Positions 6,273-13,634 of a stretch of 16,322 bases of DNA are shown in pieces. The notes beneath the pieces were generated by a model that saw only the letters and a list, made by a program, of their open reading frames with translations, did not search any database and was not told where the DNA came from. This DNA is from Myxococcales bacterium (GTDB lineage: Bacteria > Myxococcota > Polyangia > Polyangiales > Polyangiaceae), in contig JAGQIY010000614.1 in assembly GCA_020430865.1 (NCBI GenBank), forward strand, positions 1-16,322, written 5' to 3'. Every line of letters begins with the position of its first letter. Position 1 is the stretch's first letter. A program made the translations under genes and the position numbers.

Positions 6273-7874
6273 ATGAGCGAAACGTTCGATCACGACTGGG
6301 TGATCATCGGCTCTGGCTTCGGCGGCAGCGTGTCGGCCTTGAGGCTGGTGGAGAAGGGCTACGACGTGTGTCTGCTCGAGGCGGGCAAGCGCATGGGCCC
6401 CGACGATTTTCCCCAAACCAACTGGAACGTGAAGCGCTGGCTGTGGGCGCCGGCGCTGGGCTGCCGGGGACTGTTTCAGATGCAGTTCTTCAAGCACGTC
6501 ACGGTGCTCGCCGGCGCCGGCTTCGGCGGCGGAAGTCTGACCTACGCGAATACCCTACCGATACCGAAGAGCGGCTTCTTCACGAGCCCCAGCTGGGGAG
6601 AGCTCGCCGACTGGGAAGCCGAGCTGATGCCGCACTACGCCACCGCCCGACGCATGCTGGGAGCAGTGCCGACGCCGTTCCTCACCCCACCAGACCAAAT
6701 CCTCAAGGAAATTGCCAAGGAACGTGGGGCGGCGGAGCGCTTCGAGAGCACCCACGTCGCCGTCTATTTCGACAATCCCGGCAAGACCGTCCCCGATCCG
6801 TTCTTTGGCGGCAAGGGCCCCGAGCGAACCGGCTGCATTCGCTGCGGCGCCTGCATGACAGGCTGCAAGCACGGCGCAAAGAACACGCTAGACAAGAACT
6901 ATCTCTACCTCGCGGAACAACAAGGTCTGACGACCTCCGACGAGTCGAAGGTCACGCGCATCCTGCCGCGCTCAAGCGGGTACACCGTGGAGTACGAAAA
7001 GCGGGGCGAGACCCAACGCGTGTCAGCGCGCCGCGTGATCGTCGCTGCGGGCGCGCTCGGTACGAACAAGCTCCTGCTGCGCCAGAAAGCAGATCCCGAA
7101 GCCCTGCCCAAGCTGTCCGAGCGCCTCGGCAGCCAGGTGCGCACGAACTCGGAGTCGCTGATCTTCGTGACTGTGAAGGACCGTACGCAAGATCTGTCGA
7201 AGGGCGTGGCCATCGGCAGCATCTATCAAATCGACGACAACTCCCACCTGGAGGTGGTGCGCTATGGCGAAGGCTCGGGCTTCTTCCGCACGATGCAGAT
7301 GCCCCACGTCGGCGGCTACAGCCCCGGAGCGATCAAGCTCCTCCGCGCCTTCTTGCTGTGTGTGCTCCACCCCATCAAGATGCTGCGCGCGCTGTGGGTC
7401 GGTGACTGGGCGAGGAACACCATCATCCTACTCTACATGAAGACCGCCGAGGGCACGCTGCGCTTCAAGCTCGGACGCTCGCTCTTCACCGGCTTTCGTC
7501 CAGGCATGGTGACGGAGCTGGAGGGTGGCGAGGCACCGACGGCTTCGATCCCCGAGGCAACGGAACTCGCCGAGGCGTTCGCGGAGAAGACAGGCGGGAT
7601 CCCGTTCAGCGGCTTCACGGAGACGCTGTTCAACATCCCGACCACGGCTCACATCCTCGGTGGCTGCACCATGGGCGCGAGCGCCCGAGACGGAGTGATC
7701 GACGCGCAGCACCGCGCCTTTGGCTACGAGGGCCTGTATGTCATCGATGGCTCGACGATCTCGGCGAACCCCGGCGTGAACCCGTCGCTGACCATCACCG
7801 CGCTCGCGGAGCGCGCGATGAGCCTGATCCCCGCCAAGCAAGCGCTGCCCGACGAAGCGCACACCGCCGAGTGA
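6273..7874 (+). CDS. GMC-family FAD oxidoreductase, ChoD-like (cholesterol oxidase type)
   Basis: The ATG at 6273 gives 533 residues beginning MSETFDHDWVIIGSGFGG, the usual N-terminus of this family. An in-frame TTG at 6204 would add 23 unlikely residues and run through the palindrome. The Rossmann FAD motif GSGFGG is at residues 13-18 and GAGFGGGS at about 81-88. A Cys cluster, CIRCGACMTGC (Cys188, 191, 194, 198), has ferredoxin-like spacing and is followed by KHGAKNTLDKNYL, as in ChoD-like proteins of mycobacteria. The C-terminus has HILGGCTMG (460-468), with the candidate catalytic His460, and ANPGVNPSLTITALAER, the FAD-binding GMC C-terminal motif. There is no signal peptide, so it is cytoplasmic or peripheral. 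It probably oxidises a sterol or other hydrophobic alcohol; the substrate cannot be told from sequence. The ribosome-binding site is poor: GGGAG directly abuts the ATG. Confidence 0.9.
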   Translation: MSETFDHDWVIIGSGFGGSVSALRLVEKGYDVCLLEAGKRMGPDDFPQTNWNVKRWLWAPALGCRGLFQMQFFKHVTVLAGAGFGGGSLTYANTLPIPKSGFFTSPSWGELADWEAELMPHYATARRMLGAVPTPFLTPPDQILKEIAKERGAAERFESTHVAVYFDNPGKTVPDPFFGGKGPERTGCIRCGACMTGCKHGAKNTLDKNYLYLAEQQGLTTSDESKVTRILPRSSGYTVEYEKRGETQRVSARRVIVAAGALGTNKLLLRQKADPEALPKLSERLGSQVRTNSESLIFVTVKDRTQDLSKGVAIGSIYQIDDNSHLEVVRYGEGSGFFRTMQMPHVGGYSPGAIKLLRAFLLCVLHPIKMLRALWVGDWARNTIILLYMKTAEGTLRFKLGRSLFTGFRPGMVTELEGGEAPTASIPEATELAEAFAEKTGGIPFSGFTETLFNIPTTAHILGGCTMGASARDGVIDAQHRAFGYEGLYVIDGSTISANPGVNPSLTITALAERAMSLIPAKQALPDEAHTAE

Positions 7875-7928
7875 GCTCACCATGCTCGGCGTCGGCACGG
7901 CGACCATTCGTTGGGGGTGAGGGCGCGC

Positions 7929-8717
7929 TCAGGCGACGCCGGATCGGCGATCCTGCAGCACCGGGAAGCGCTCCCGCGCCTTCCCCACGAGCGCGGCGTC
8001 GATGTCGGCGTAGAGGGTCGTCTCGGACACGGCCGCGCTGCATAGCGTCTGTCCGAGCGGATCGATGATCGCGCTGTCCCCGGAGTAGTCGAGCTCGCCT
8101 CCCTTGCCGACTCGGTTCACTCCGACGACGTACGCCTGGTTCTCGATGGCCCGTGCGAGCAGCAGCGCCGACCAATGCGCGCGACGCTTCTCAGGCCAGT
8201 TCGCGACGACGACGTAGCAGTCCGTTCGCGGCGCGTTCACCCAGAACTCGTCTGCGAAGCGCAGATCGTAGCAGATGAAGAAACAGCAGGAGACGCCTTG
8301 CACCTCCTGCACCAGGAACCGAGTTCCCGCACGGTAATGTTCATGCTCCCGCGCGAACGTGAACGGATGAATCTTCTGGTAACGGCTGAGATCTCCGCCG
8401 GGACTACTCAAGACCAGAGTATTGGCTGGCCGCTCGTCTGGCGCGGTCTCCGAGCCGGACGCCTGCAGCTCGGGGAACGAACCGCACAGCCACACGCCGT
8501 GCCGCCTGGCCTGCTCGGACACGAACCTGGCGCTTGGTCCCCCGTGCGGCTCGGCGATGCGCTCCGTGGCCATCGAGAAGCCACAGCTGAACATCTCCGG
8601 GAGGACGACCAGCTCCGCGCCGGCGCGCACCGCCTCGGCGATGCGGGCCTCGAGCCGGCGAAAGTTCTCCGCAGGGTCCTCCCAGACGATGTCGTACTGG
8701 ACCGCCGCGACCTTCAT
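7929..8717 (-). CDS. Nitrilase-superfamily omega-amidase
   Basis: The 262-residue protein has the full catalytic triad of the carbon-nitrogen hydrolase fold: Glu41 in LPEMF, Lys115 in YQKIHPF and Cys149 in CYDLRF. The segment NRVGKGGELDYSGDSAIIDP (202-220) and overall length match YafV/MtnU/Nit2-type omega-amidases. These hydrolyse 2-oxoglutaramate, 2-oxosuccinamate or similar alpha-keto acid amides to the free acids plus ammonia in the cytoplasm. Its ATG overlaps the aminotransferase stop (ATGA, 8714-8717), so translation is coupled. The pairing fits the glutamine transaminase/omega-amidase route, used among other things in methionine salvage. The gene is convergent with the GMC oxidoreductase. 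Substrate choice is inferred from context. Confidence 0.9.
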   Translation of the reverse strand: MKVAAVQYDIVWEDPAENFRRLEARIAEAVRAGAELVVLPEMFSCGFSMATERIAEPHGGPSARFVSEQARRHGVWLCGSFPELQASGSETAPDERPANTLVLSSPGGDLSRYQKIHPFTFAREHEHYRAGTRFLVQEVQGVSCCFFICYDLRFADEFWVNAPRTDCYVVVANWPEKRRAHWSALLLARAIENQAYVVGVNRVGKGGELDYSGDSAIIDPLGQTLCSAAVSETTLYADIDAALVGKARERFPVLQDRRSGVA

Positions 8718-9952
8718 AGCCCCGCCTCGGCCGCCGCGGCCATGTCATGTGCTTCCGCGCGGAGTCTGCCCATGCTGGCGCGCAAGCGCTCGACGCTCTG
8801 CTCGAGCACGTCCCGGGTCTTGCAGAAGGCGAAGCGCACGAGCATGTCTCCTCGGTTCGGCTCCAGGTAGAACGCGGCGTTGGGGATCGCGACGACTCCA
8901 GCAACCCTCGGCAGCGCGAGGCAAAGCTGCGTCCCGCTGTCAAAGCCGAGGTCGCGGATGTCCGCGCAGATGAAATAGCTACCCCGAGGCTCGATCACGC
9001 CGAAGCCCACGTCCCGTAGACCCGCGCTCAGCAGATCCCTCCGCGCCCGATAGTCCGCGCGCAGCTGGTCGAAGTAGCCATCACCCAGGCTCAGCGCGTG
9101 AGCCACTGCGTGCTGAAGTGGCGTCGCCGTCGCGAAGGTGATGAACTGGTGGGCGCTCCGTAGAGCTCGCGTCAGGTCCGGCGGAGCGCAGGTCCAGCCC
9201 ACCTTCCAGCCAGTGCAGGAGAAGGTCTTTCCCGCGGAGCTGATGACGACCGTGCGCTCTCGCATGCCAGGCAAGCTGGCAAGGCAGACGTGCTCCCCCT
9301 CGTAGACCAGGTGCTCGTAGACCTCGTCCGTCACCGCCAGCAGGTCATGACGCCTGCACAGCTCGGCGATGTGCTCCAGCTCTGCCCGACTGAACACCTT
9401 GCCCGTGGGGTTGTGCGGAGTGTTCAGCAGGATCAGCCGTGTCTTGCCCGTGATCGCCGCCTCGAGCTCAGCCGCTGCATACGCGAACCCAGCCTTCCCC
9501 GGGGACAGCGTGACGACGCGGGAAACCGCACCAGCCATCGCGACGCTGGCGCGATAGGAGTCATAGAACGGCTCGAACATCAGGACTTCGTCGCCCGTCT
9601 CGCAGAGCGCCTGGAGCGTCGCGCAGATCGCCTCCGTCGCGCCCGAGTAGACCGTGATCTCCTGAGTCGGGTCGTAGCTCAGGCCGCGGTAGTGCGCTTG
9701 ATGATCGGCGATGGCCTGGTTGAGCAGGGGCACCCCGAAGCTCCGGGCGTACTGGTTGTTGCCTTCGGCGATGGCGCGCTGCGCCGCCTGCTTGACCTCT
9801 TCCGGGGCGTCGAAATCAGGAAACCCCTGCCCCAGGTTCAGCGCGCCGTGTTCGAGCGCCAGGCGCGTCATCTCCGCGAAGATGGTCGTCCCGAACCCCT
9901 GCAGACGACTACTCAGGTAGGGCAAGCGCAGGCTCGTCATGGCGGCCAGCAT
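8714..9952 (-). CDS. PLP-dependent class I aminotransferase (YbdL / glutamine transaminase K type)
   Basis: I chose the ATG at 9952 (412 residues) because GAGGAG lies at 9957-9962, four bases upstream. A GTG at 9994 would add 14 residues but has no good site. Motifs, numbered from the ATG: LNLGQGFPDF near the N-terminus (38-47, substrate and PLP region), NTPHNPTG (177-184), TDEVYEHLVY (208-217) and SSAGKTFSCTGWKVGW with the Schiff-base Lys242. The N-terminus, PYLSSRLQGFGTTIFAEMTRLA, is characteristic of the methionine/kynurenine/glutamine aminotransferase subgroup. It would transfer an amino group, probably from glutamine or methionine, to a 2-oxo acid. The coupled omega-amidase supports glutamine as donor, because that enzyme pulls the reaction by hydrolysing the alpha-keto amide. 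Annotation as aspartate aminotransferase is less likely. Confidence 0.92.
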   Translation of the reverse strand: MLAAMTSLRLPYLSSRLQGFGTTIFAEMTRLALEHGALNLGQGFPDFDAPEEVKQAAQRAIAEGNNQYARSFGVPLLNQAIADHQAHYRGLSYDPTQEITVYSGATEAICATLQALCETGDEVLMFEPFYDSYRASVAMAGAVSRVVTLSPGKAGFAYAAAELEAAITGKTRLILLNTPHNPTGKVFSRAELEHIAELCRRHDLLAVTDEVYEHLVYEGEHVCLASLPGMRERTVVISSAGKTFSCTGWKVGWTCAPPDLTRALRSAHQFITFATATPLQHAVAHALSLGDGYFDQLRADYRARRDLLSAGLRDVGFGVIEPRGSYFICADIRDLGFDSGTQLCLALPRVAGVVAIPNAAFYLEPNRGDMLVRFAFCKTRDVLEQSVERLRASMGRLRAEAHDMAAAAEAGL

Positions 9953-9956
9953 GACA

Positions 9957-9962
9957 CTCCTC
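9957..9962 (-). promoter_or_regulatory. Ribosome-binding site deciding the aminotransferase start
   Basis: On the minus strand GAGGAG is followed by TGTC and ATG (9952). No comparable site precedes the GTG at 9994 or the later ATG at 9940. Confidence 0.6.
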
Positions 9963-9964
9963 GC

Positions 9965-9982
9965 CCCCGCACGAAAGCGGGG
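9965..9982 (-). promoter_or_regulatory. Hairpin adjoining the aminotransferase ribosome-binding site
   Basis: CCCCGC and GCGGGG form a perfect 6-bp GC-only stem around a 6-base loop. It ends two bases upstream of the GAGGAG ribosome-binding site. If transcribed it could limit ribosome access or stabilise the 5' end. The whole divergent gap to birA is only 64 bases, so both promoters are compressed here or overlap coding sequence. Confidence 0.35.
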
Positions 9983-10016
9983 CAACCAGCCCACGCCGTG
10001 CTAGTCCCGCACCCTG

Positions 10017-10841
10017 ATGCGCTTCGACCAGGCTCGATTGCACTCGGAGCTCGCCGCGCTCCGAGGTGCTCCACCGAGGCATGGCCTCGGCGCCGCGTTG
10101 GCTCGTCCGCTGGCGACGACCGTCGTTCTTTTCGATCAGACGGGCTCCACCAATGACGAGGCCATCCGGGCGGCTCGTGCTGGTGCGGAGCACGGCGCGC
10201 TGTTCGTCGCCGAGAGCCAGACCGCGGGTCGAGGTCGCCGCGGACGCAGCTGGAGCTCGCCCCCCGGCGAGAACCTGCTGTTCAGCCTGCTGTTGCGGCC
10301 AGACCTCGAGCTGAAGACCGCGAGTAGACTCACCCTGGCCGTGGGGCTGGCGGTTCGTGACGCCGTCTCGGAGTACGTCTCACAGCCGCCACGCATCAAG
10401 TGGCCCAACGACATCTGGGTCGAACGCAAGAAGCTAGCTGGTATCCTCGTGGAAAGCCAGCTGAGCGGCAATCAGCTGGACTCGGTGATCGTCGGGGTCG
10501 GACTCAATGTGCTGAGCCGCGAGCTAGCTCCGGAGATCGCGGCGTCGGCCACCAGCCTGGCGTTGAGCGAGCCTCGGTCCGGCGCGCCGGACCTCAGTCG
10601 CGAGGGAGTCCTCGCGCGCATCCTGTGCGAGTTCGAGCGGCGACTGGCGGAGTTCGAGCAGCGCGGGCTCAGCCTGATGCTGGACGCCCTGCGCGCCAAC
10701 GACGCACTGCTCGGCGCCCACGTGCGGGTGGACGGTCAGCGTGGGGTCGCGCGTGGCATCGATCAGAACGGCGCGCTGGTGCTCGAGACCAGTGAAGGCT
10801 CCTTTCTCCGCATAGAGAACGGAAGCGTCGAGCTGGACTGA
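10017..10841 (+). CDS. birA: Biotin--[acetyl-CoA-carboxylase] ligase, group I (no DNA-binding domain)
   Basis: The 274-residue enzyme activates biotin with ATP to biotinyl-AMP and transfers it to a lysine of biotin carboxyl carrier proteins. Visible motifs: GSTNDEA (43-49), the biotin-binding loop GRGRRGR (71-77), KWPNDIW (128-134), KLAGILVE (139-146) and GVGLNV (160-165). A small C-terminal SH3-like domain spans about 235-273. The N-terminal winged helix of E. coli BirA is absent, so it should not act as a repressor. The gene is divergent from the aminotransferase and ends 17 bases before the convergent sigma factor gene. There is no strong ribosome-binding site before the ATG; the leader upstream is short. 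Confidence 0.93.
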   Translation: MRFDQARLHSELAALRGAPPRHGLGAALARPLATTVVLFDQTGSTNDEAIRAARAGAEHGALFVAESQTAGRGRRGRSWSSPPGENLLFSLLLRPDLELKTASRLTLAVGLAVRDAVSEYVSQPPRIKWPNDIWVERKKLAGILVESQLSGNQLDSVIVGVGLNVLSRELAPEIAASATSLALSEPRSGAPDLSREGVLARILCEFERRLAEFEQRGLSLMLDALRANDALLGAHVRVDGQRGVARGIDQNGALVLETSEGSFLRIENGSVELD

Positions 10842-10858
10842 CCGCGTCGGAGCCCGGC

Positions 10859-11446
10859 TCAGGCGGCGCAGAGCTGCCGCTCGGCACCGTCATCCAGCAT
10901 GCCCGCGAGCAACCTGCGACCTCGGAACAGTCGACTCATCACCGTGCCCACCGGAACGCCCAGCTGCGACGCGGCCTCCTTGTAGCTCTTCTCCTCGATG
11001 TCGACCAGGGTGACTGCGCTGGCGAACTGACTCGGGATCGAGTCCAGCGCCCCCTGCACCGAACGGCTCAGGCTCTTCACGACTGGCTCTGGATCCCGCT
11101 GGGTCCAGGCGCACGGATCGCTGCCCAGGGAATCCAGCGCGCGGCGCTCGCGCTTCAGCTTGCGACAGCGGGTCACGAAGACGCTGAACAGCACCTGATT
11201 GAGCCAGGCTTTCAGGTTCGTTCCCACCTGGTAACTCGCTTCGAATCGCAGGGCGCGCATCCAGGTCTCCTGTACTAGATCCTGAGCTTCGACGGGGTTG
11301 CGGGTGAGTCGCAACGCGCGCGCGTCGAGTGCGCCGGACAGGGACGCGAGCTGAGACCGGAACTCGTGAGCGGCGTCTGCCCGCGCGGCGAGGGCGGCGT
11401 CGGCTGCGGCACGAGACGGGGCTTCGGGGGTCGACGTTTCAAGCAT
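10859..11446 (-). CDS. ECF-type RNA polymerase sigma factor
   Basis: The ATG at 11446 has GGAGG at 11453-11457. The 195-residue protein has sigma region 2 at about 28-100 (LTRNPVEAQDLVQETWMRAL, then TNLKAWLNQVLFSVFVTRCRK) and region 4 at about 128-180 (IPSQFASAVTLVDIEEKSYKEAASQLGVPVGTVMSRL, an HTH). It lacks regions 1 and 3, as ECF sigma factors do. The N-terminal 27 residues are Ala-rich. No anti-sigma gene is adjacent: downstream lies the convergent birA gene and upstream the nnr operon. Control may therefore rest with an unlinked partner or with transcription, for which a sigma-54-like promoter is noted at 11470-11485. The regulon cannot be predicted here. Confidence 0.93.
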   Translation of the reverse strand: MLETSTPEAPSRAAADAALAARADAAHEFRSQLASLSGALDARALRLTRNPVEAQDLVQETWMRALRFEASYQVGTNLKAWLNQVLFSVFVTRCRKLKRERRALDSLGSDPCAWTQRDPEPVVKSLSRSVQGALDSIPSQFASAVTLVDIEEKSYKEAASQLGVPVGTVMSRLFRGRRLLAGMLDDGAERQLCAA

Positions 11447-11469
11447 TGATGTCCTCCGTTCGGGGCTTC

Positions 11470-11485
11470 TTCAAGCCACGTGCCA
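11470..11485 (-). promoter_or_regulatory. Sigma-54-like promoter candidate upstream of the ECF sigma gene
   Basis: The minus strand reads TGGCACGTGGCTTGAA, against the sigma-54 consensus TGGCACG-N4-TTGCA. All of the -24 element matches and the spacing is exact; one base of the -12 element differs (A for C). Predicted transcription would begin near 11459, leaving a leader of about 13 bases that just includes the GGAGG. The mismatch at a conserved position and the short leader keep confidence low. Confidence 0.35.
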
Positions 11486-11553
11486 ACCGGCGACCCCTCG
11501 ACTTTCCCAATGATTCCAGTGGGTAACGAAGTCTCCGCCGAGCAGCTCGTGTC

Positions 11554-11597
11554 CCAGGGTCGAAGGCGCGTGTCCACGCGCCCACGCGTGTCCCTGG
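11554..11597. repeat. Nested inverted repeats between the nnr 3' end and the sigma gene
   Basis: An inner inverted repeat GGCGCGTG-TC-CACGCGCC (11565-11582) lies inside an outer CCAGGG (11554-11559) / CCCTGG (11592-11597) pair. A CACGCGTG palindrome adjoins at 11583-11590. It lies downstream of nnr and upstream of the sigma factor, so it could be a cruciform-type protein site or part of a termination region. There is no T-tract, and the inner loop is too small for a normal RNA hairpin without opening pairs. The 238-base gap (11447-11684) otherwise holds the sigma gene's leader. Confidence 0.4.
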
Positions 11598-11684
11598 TGG
11601 TCGGAGGGTGACGGAGAAGCGTGACGAACACCCAGCGCTCGCCTTGCCTGGAGCGTCTCGCAGTCGGCTCCGAGGGTGGCTCGC

Positions 11685-13220
11685 TCAGGCGACGAGCGTC
11701 GCCCAGGCCTTGGGCAGCAGGTCCGCCAGCTCGGAGGCCAAGAGCCCCACCTCGGCGCCTCGCTCCTGCGCCCAGAGCTCCCCCGCGAGACCATGCAGGT
11801 AGGCGCCCAACGTCGCCGCTTCGAGTCCGGGGAGGTGCACCAGCAAGGCACCGATCAGCCCGCTCAGCACGTCGCCGGACCCTCCAGTCGCCAGCACCGC
11901 CGAGCCCGTCGGGTTGACACGGGTGGCCACTCCCGGCCTGCGGATCAGGGTGTACGGCCCCTTGAGCAGGACCGTCGCGCGAGTCAACTCGGTGGCGCGC
12001 TCGATCGCCGCGTAGCGGTTCGCTTCAACTTGCTGCGCGGAAATTCCGAGGAGCCGCCCCAGCTCGGCGGGGTGAGGCGTCAGCACGAGCTCGCCGCTGT
12101 GAGAAGCGAGCTCCCCCGCGCGGTCTGCGAAGAGGGTGAGCGCATCGGCATCGAAGAGCTTCGGTCCGGGCCACGCGAGGGCGGCGGTGACCAGCGTCCT
12201 CGCCCGGGAGTCGAGCCCGAGCCCCGGACCAACCACGATCGCCGTCTGCTCGGCCAACGCCTCCTGGAGGGACGCCTCGGCGCGCACCGGGTCTAGGCCT
12301 CGGGTCATCGCCTCGAGGACCCGAGTGTCGAGCTGCGCCACTGCCTCTGGGAAGTTGCAGATCGTGACCAGGCCGGCCCCAGCGCGCTGCGCTGCCCGCG
12401 CGCTCAGCAGAGCGGCGCCTGTTTTCCCCGCGGATCCTCCGAGCACCGTGACCCGCCCGGCGCTCCCCTTGTGCAGCGCGGCCCGGCGTCCTGGCAGGCT
12501 GGCTCTGGCGTCCGCCGCCTCTACCAGCTCCGCCAGCGGCGGATCTGGCAAGGCGCCGTCGACCTGGGGCAAGCGGCTCGGGACCCCGATGTCCACGACG
12601 CACAGCTCGCCGCCGTACTCCTTGCCGTTGGGGGTGAGGAGCCCCAGCTTGCGTCCGGCGAAGGCGATCGTCGAATCCGCTCGGAAAGATACACCGAGCA
12701 CCCGCCCGTCGTTGGCGTGGAGTCCGGTAGGCAGATCGAGCGCAAAGCGCTGGACGTCCGCCGCGTTGGAGAGCTCCACGAGCTGCTTGACCAGGCCCTC
12801 CAGATCGCGGTCGAGCCCCGTACCGAGCAAGGCGTCCACGATGGCCCCAGCCCGCGCCAGGGCGCTGCTCAGCGCCTCGACCCCCGAGTCCAGGCGTGTC
12901 ACGTCGCGTCCAAGCCCCGCGTAGGCGCGCTGGTTGATGGCCGCATCTCCACGCAGCTTCTGGGGGTCGGTGGTCAAGAACACCTGGGGCTCGTGGCCCA
13001 GCGTGAGCAGACGCCGCGCGACGACGAAGCCATCGCCTCCGTTGTTCCCCGGTCCGCACAGCACGATCACGGGATCCGACGGACGCCGGAGGCGAGCGGC
13101 TATCATCTCCGCCGCTCCGCGCCCGGCGTTCTCCATCAGCACCACGCCAGGCACGCCGCAGTCCTCGATGGCGTGAGCGTCGAACGCACGCATCTGCTCG
13201 CGGCTGAACACGGGGATCAT
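11685..13220 (-). CDS. nnr: Bifunctional NAD(P)H-hydrate epimerase / ADP-dependent dehydratase
   Basis: The 511-residue fusion repairs NADHX and NADPHX, the hydrated damage forms of NAD(P)H. The N-terminal YjeF epimerase domain (about 1-230) has MENAGRGA (29-36), the GPGNNGGDG loop (56-64) and Asp129 in DALLGTGL. The C-terminal ribokinase-like dehydratase domain (about 245-511) has HKGSAGRV (250-257), GGSAGKTGAA (261-270), GPGLG (331-335), FDADAL (356-361), TPHPAE (381-386) and NPTGSAVLATGGSGDVLSG (436-454), the ADP/substrate site. Both active sites look intact and the length is typical. Its ATG overlaps the acpS stop (ATGA, 13217-13220), so it is the last gene of a pdxJ-acpS-nnr operon. Confidence 0.96.
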   Translation of the reverse strand: MIPVFSREQMRAFDAHAIEDCGVPGVVLMENAGRGAAEMIAARLRRPSDPVIVLCGPGNNGGDGFVVARRLLTLGHEPQVFLTTDPQKLRGDAAINQRAYAGLGRDVTRLDSGVEALSSALARAGAIVDALLGTGLDRDLEGLVKQLVELSNAADVQRFALDLPTGLHANDGRVLGVSFRADSTIAFAGRKLGLLTPNGKEYGGELCVVDIGVPSRLPQVDGALPDPPLAELVEAADARASLPGRRAALHKGSAGRVTVLGGSAGKTGAALLSARAAQRAGAGLVTICNFPEAVAQLDTRVLEAMTRGLDPVRAEASLQEALAEQTAIVVGPGLGLDSRARTLVTAALAWPGPKLFDADALTLFADRAGELASHSGELVLTPHPAELGRLLGISAQQVEANRYAAIERATELTRATVLLKGPYTLIRRPGVATRVNPTGSAVLATGGSGDVLSGLIGALLVHLPGLEAATLGAYLHGLAGELWAQERGAEVGLLASELADLLPKAWATLVA

Positions 13221-13591
13221 ACGCCCTCCAGGACGACCACCGCAGCGGCGACGCCCGCGTCGTGAGTGATGGAGATCAGGCTACGCGACACGCCACGAGC
13301 GCTCAGGTGTGGCAGCGCTGGGCCGGAGAAATGCAGGGTCGGGGACCCATCATTTCCCCGTAGAATTTCAACACTCTGCCACCAGACGTCCTTCGGGGCG
13401 CCCAGAGCCTTGCTCGCCGCCTCCTTGGCCGCGAAGCGCCCCGCCAGGGCCACGGCCCGATCGCCGCGCCGAGTCAGTTCGCGCTGCTCGGCGGGGGTCA
13501 GGATCCGCTGCCAGAACTTGTCGCCGTGGCGCTCCAGCGCGAGCCGCATGCGCTCCACGGAACACACGTCGATGCCCAGTCCGACCACCAT
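13217..13591 (-). CDS. acpS: Holo-[acyl-carrier-protein] synthase
   Basis: The 124-residue enzyme transfers 4'-phosphopantetheine from CoA to the conserved serine of acyl carrier protein. Signature motifs are GLGIDVCSVER with metal-binding Asp8, GRFAAKEAASKALG (51-64) with Glu57 and Lys61, and SITHD (107-111). The length is that of the AcpS family, distinct from the larger Sfp type. It sits 43 bases downstream of pdxJ and overlaps nnr by four bases. The pdxJ-acpS order is conserved in many proteobacteria, which supports both calls. Confidence 0.95.
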   Translation of the reverse strand: MVVGLGIDVCSVERMRLALERHGDKFWQRILTPAEQRELTRRGDRAVALAGRFAAKEAASKALGAPKDVWWQSVEILRGNDGSPTLHFSGPALPHLSARGVSRSLISITHDAGVAAAVVVLEGV

Positions 13592-13634
13592 GGGCTCACT
13601 CTACACCCACACGGCCCGGCTCACAGCGCGACGG

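Noticed and set aside
6368..7405. 345-codon plus-strand frame within the GMC oxidoreductase
   Set aside because: It is a frame-shifted reading of a well-supported gene, Arg-rich with no motifs.
7871..7880. GTGAGCTCAC palindrome at the end of the GMC oxidoreductase gene
   Set aside because: It is short, overlaps the stop codon and has no T-tract; likely chance.
9290..10156. 288-codon plus-strand frame opposite the aminotransferase and into birA
   Set aside because: It is antisense to a gene with PLP motifs and overlaps the true birA start in another frame.
12025..13059. 344-codon minus-strand frame within nnr
   Set aside because: It is out of frame inside nnr, whose motifs are complete. The product is Arg/Gly/Ala-rich and featureless.
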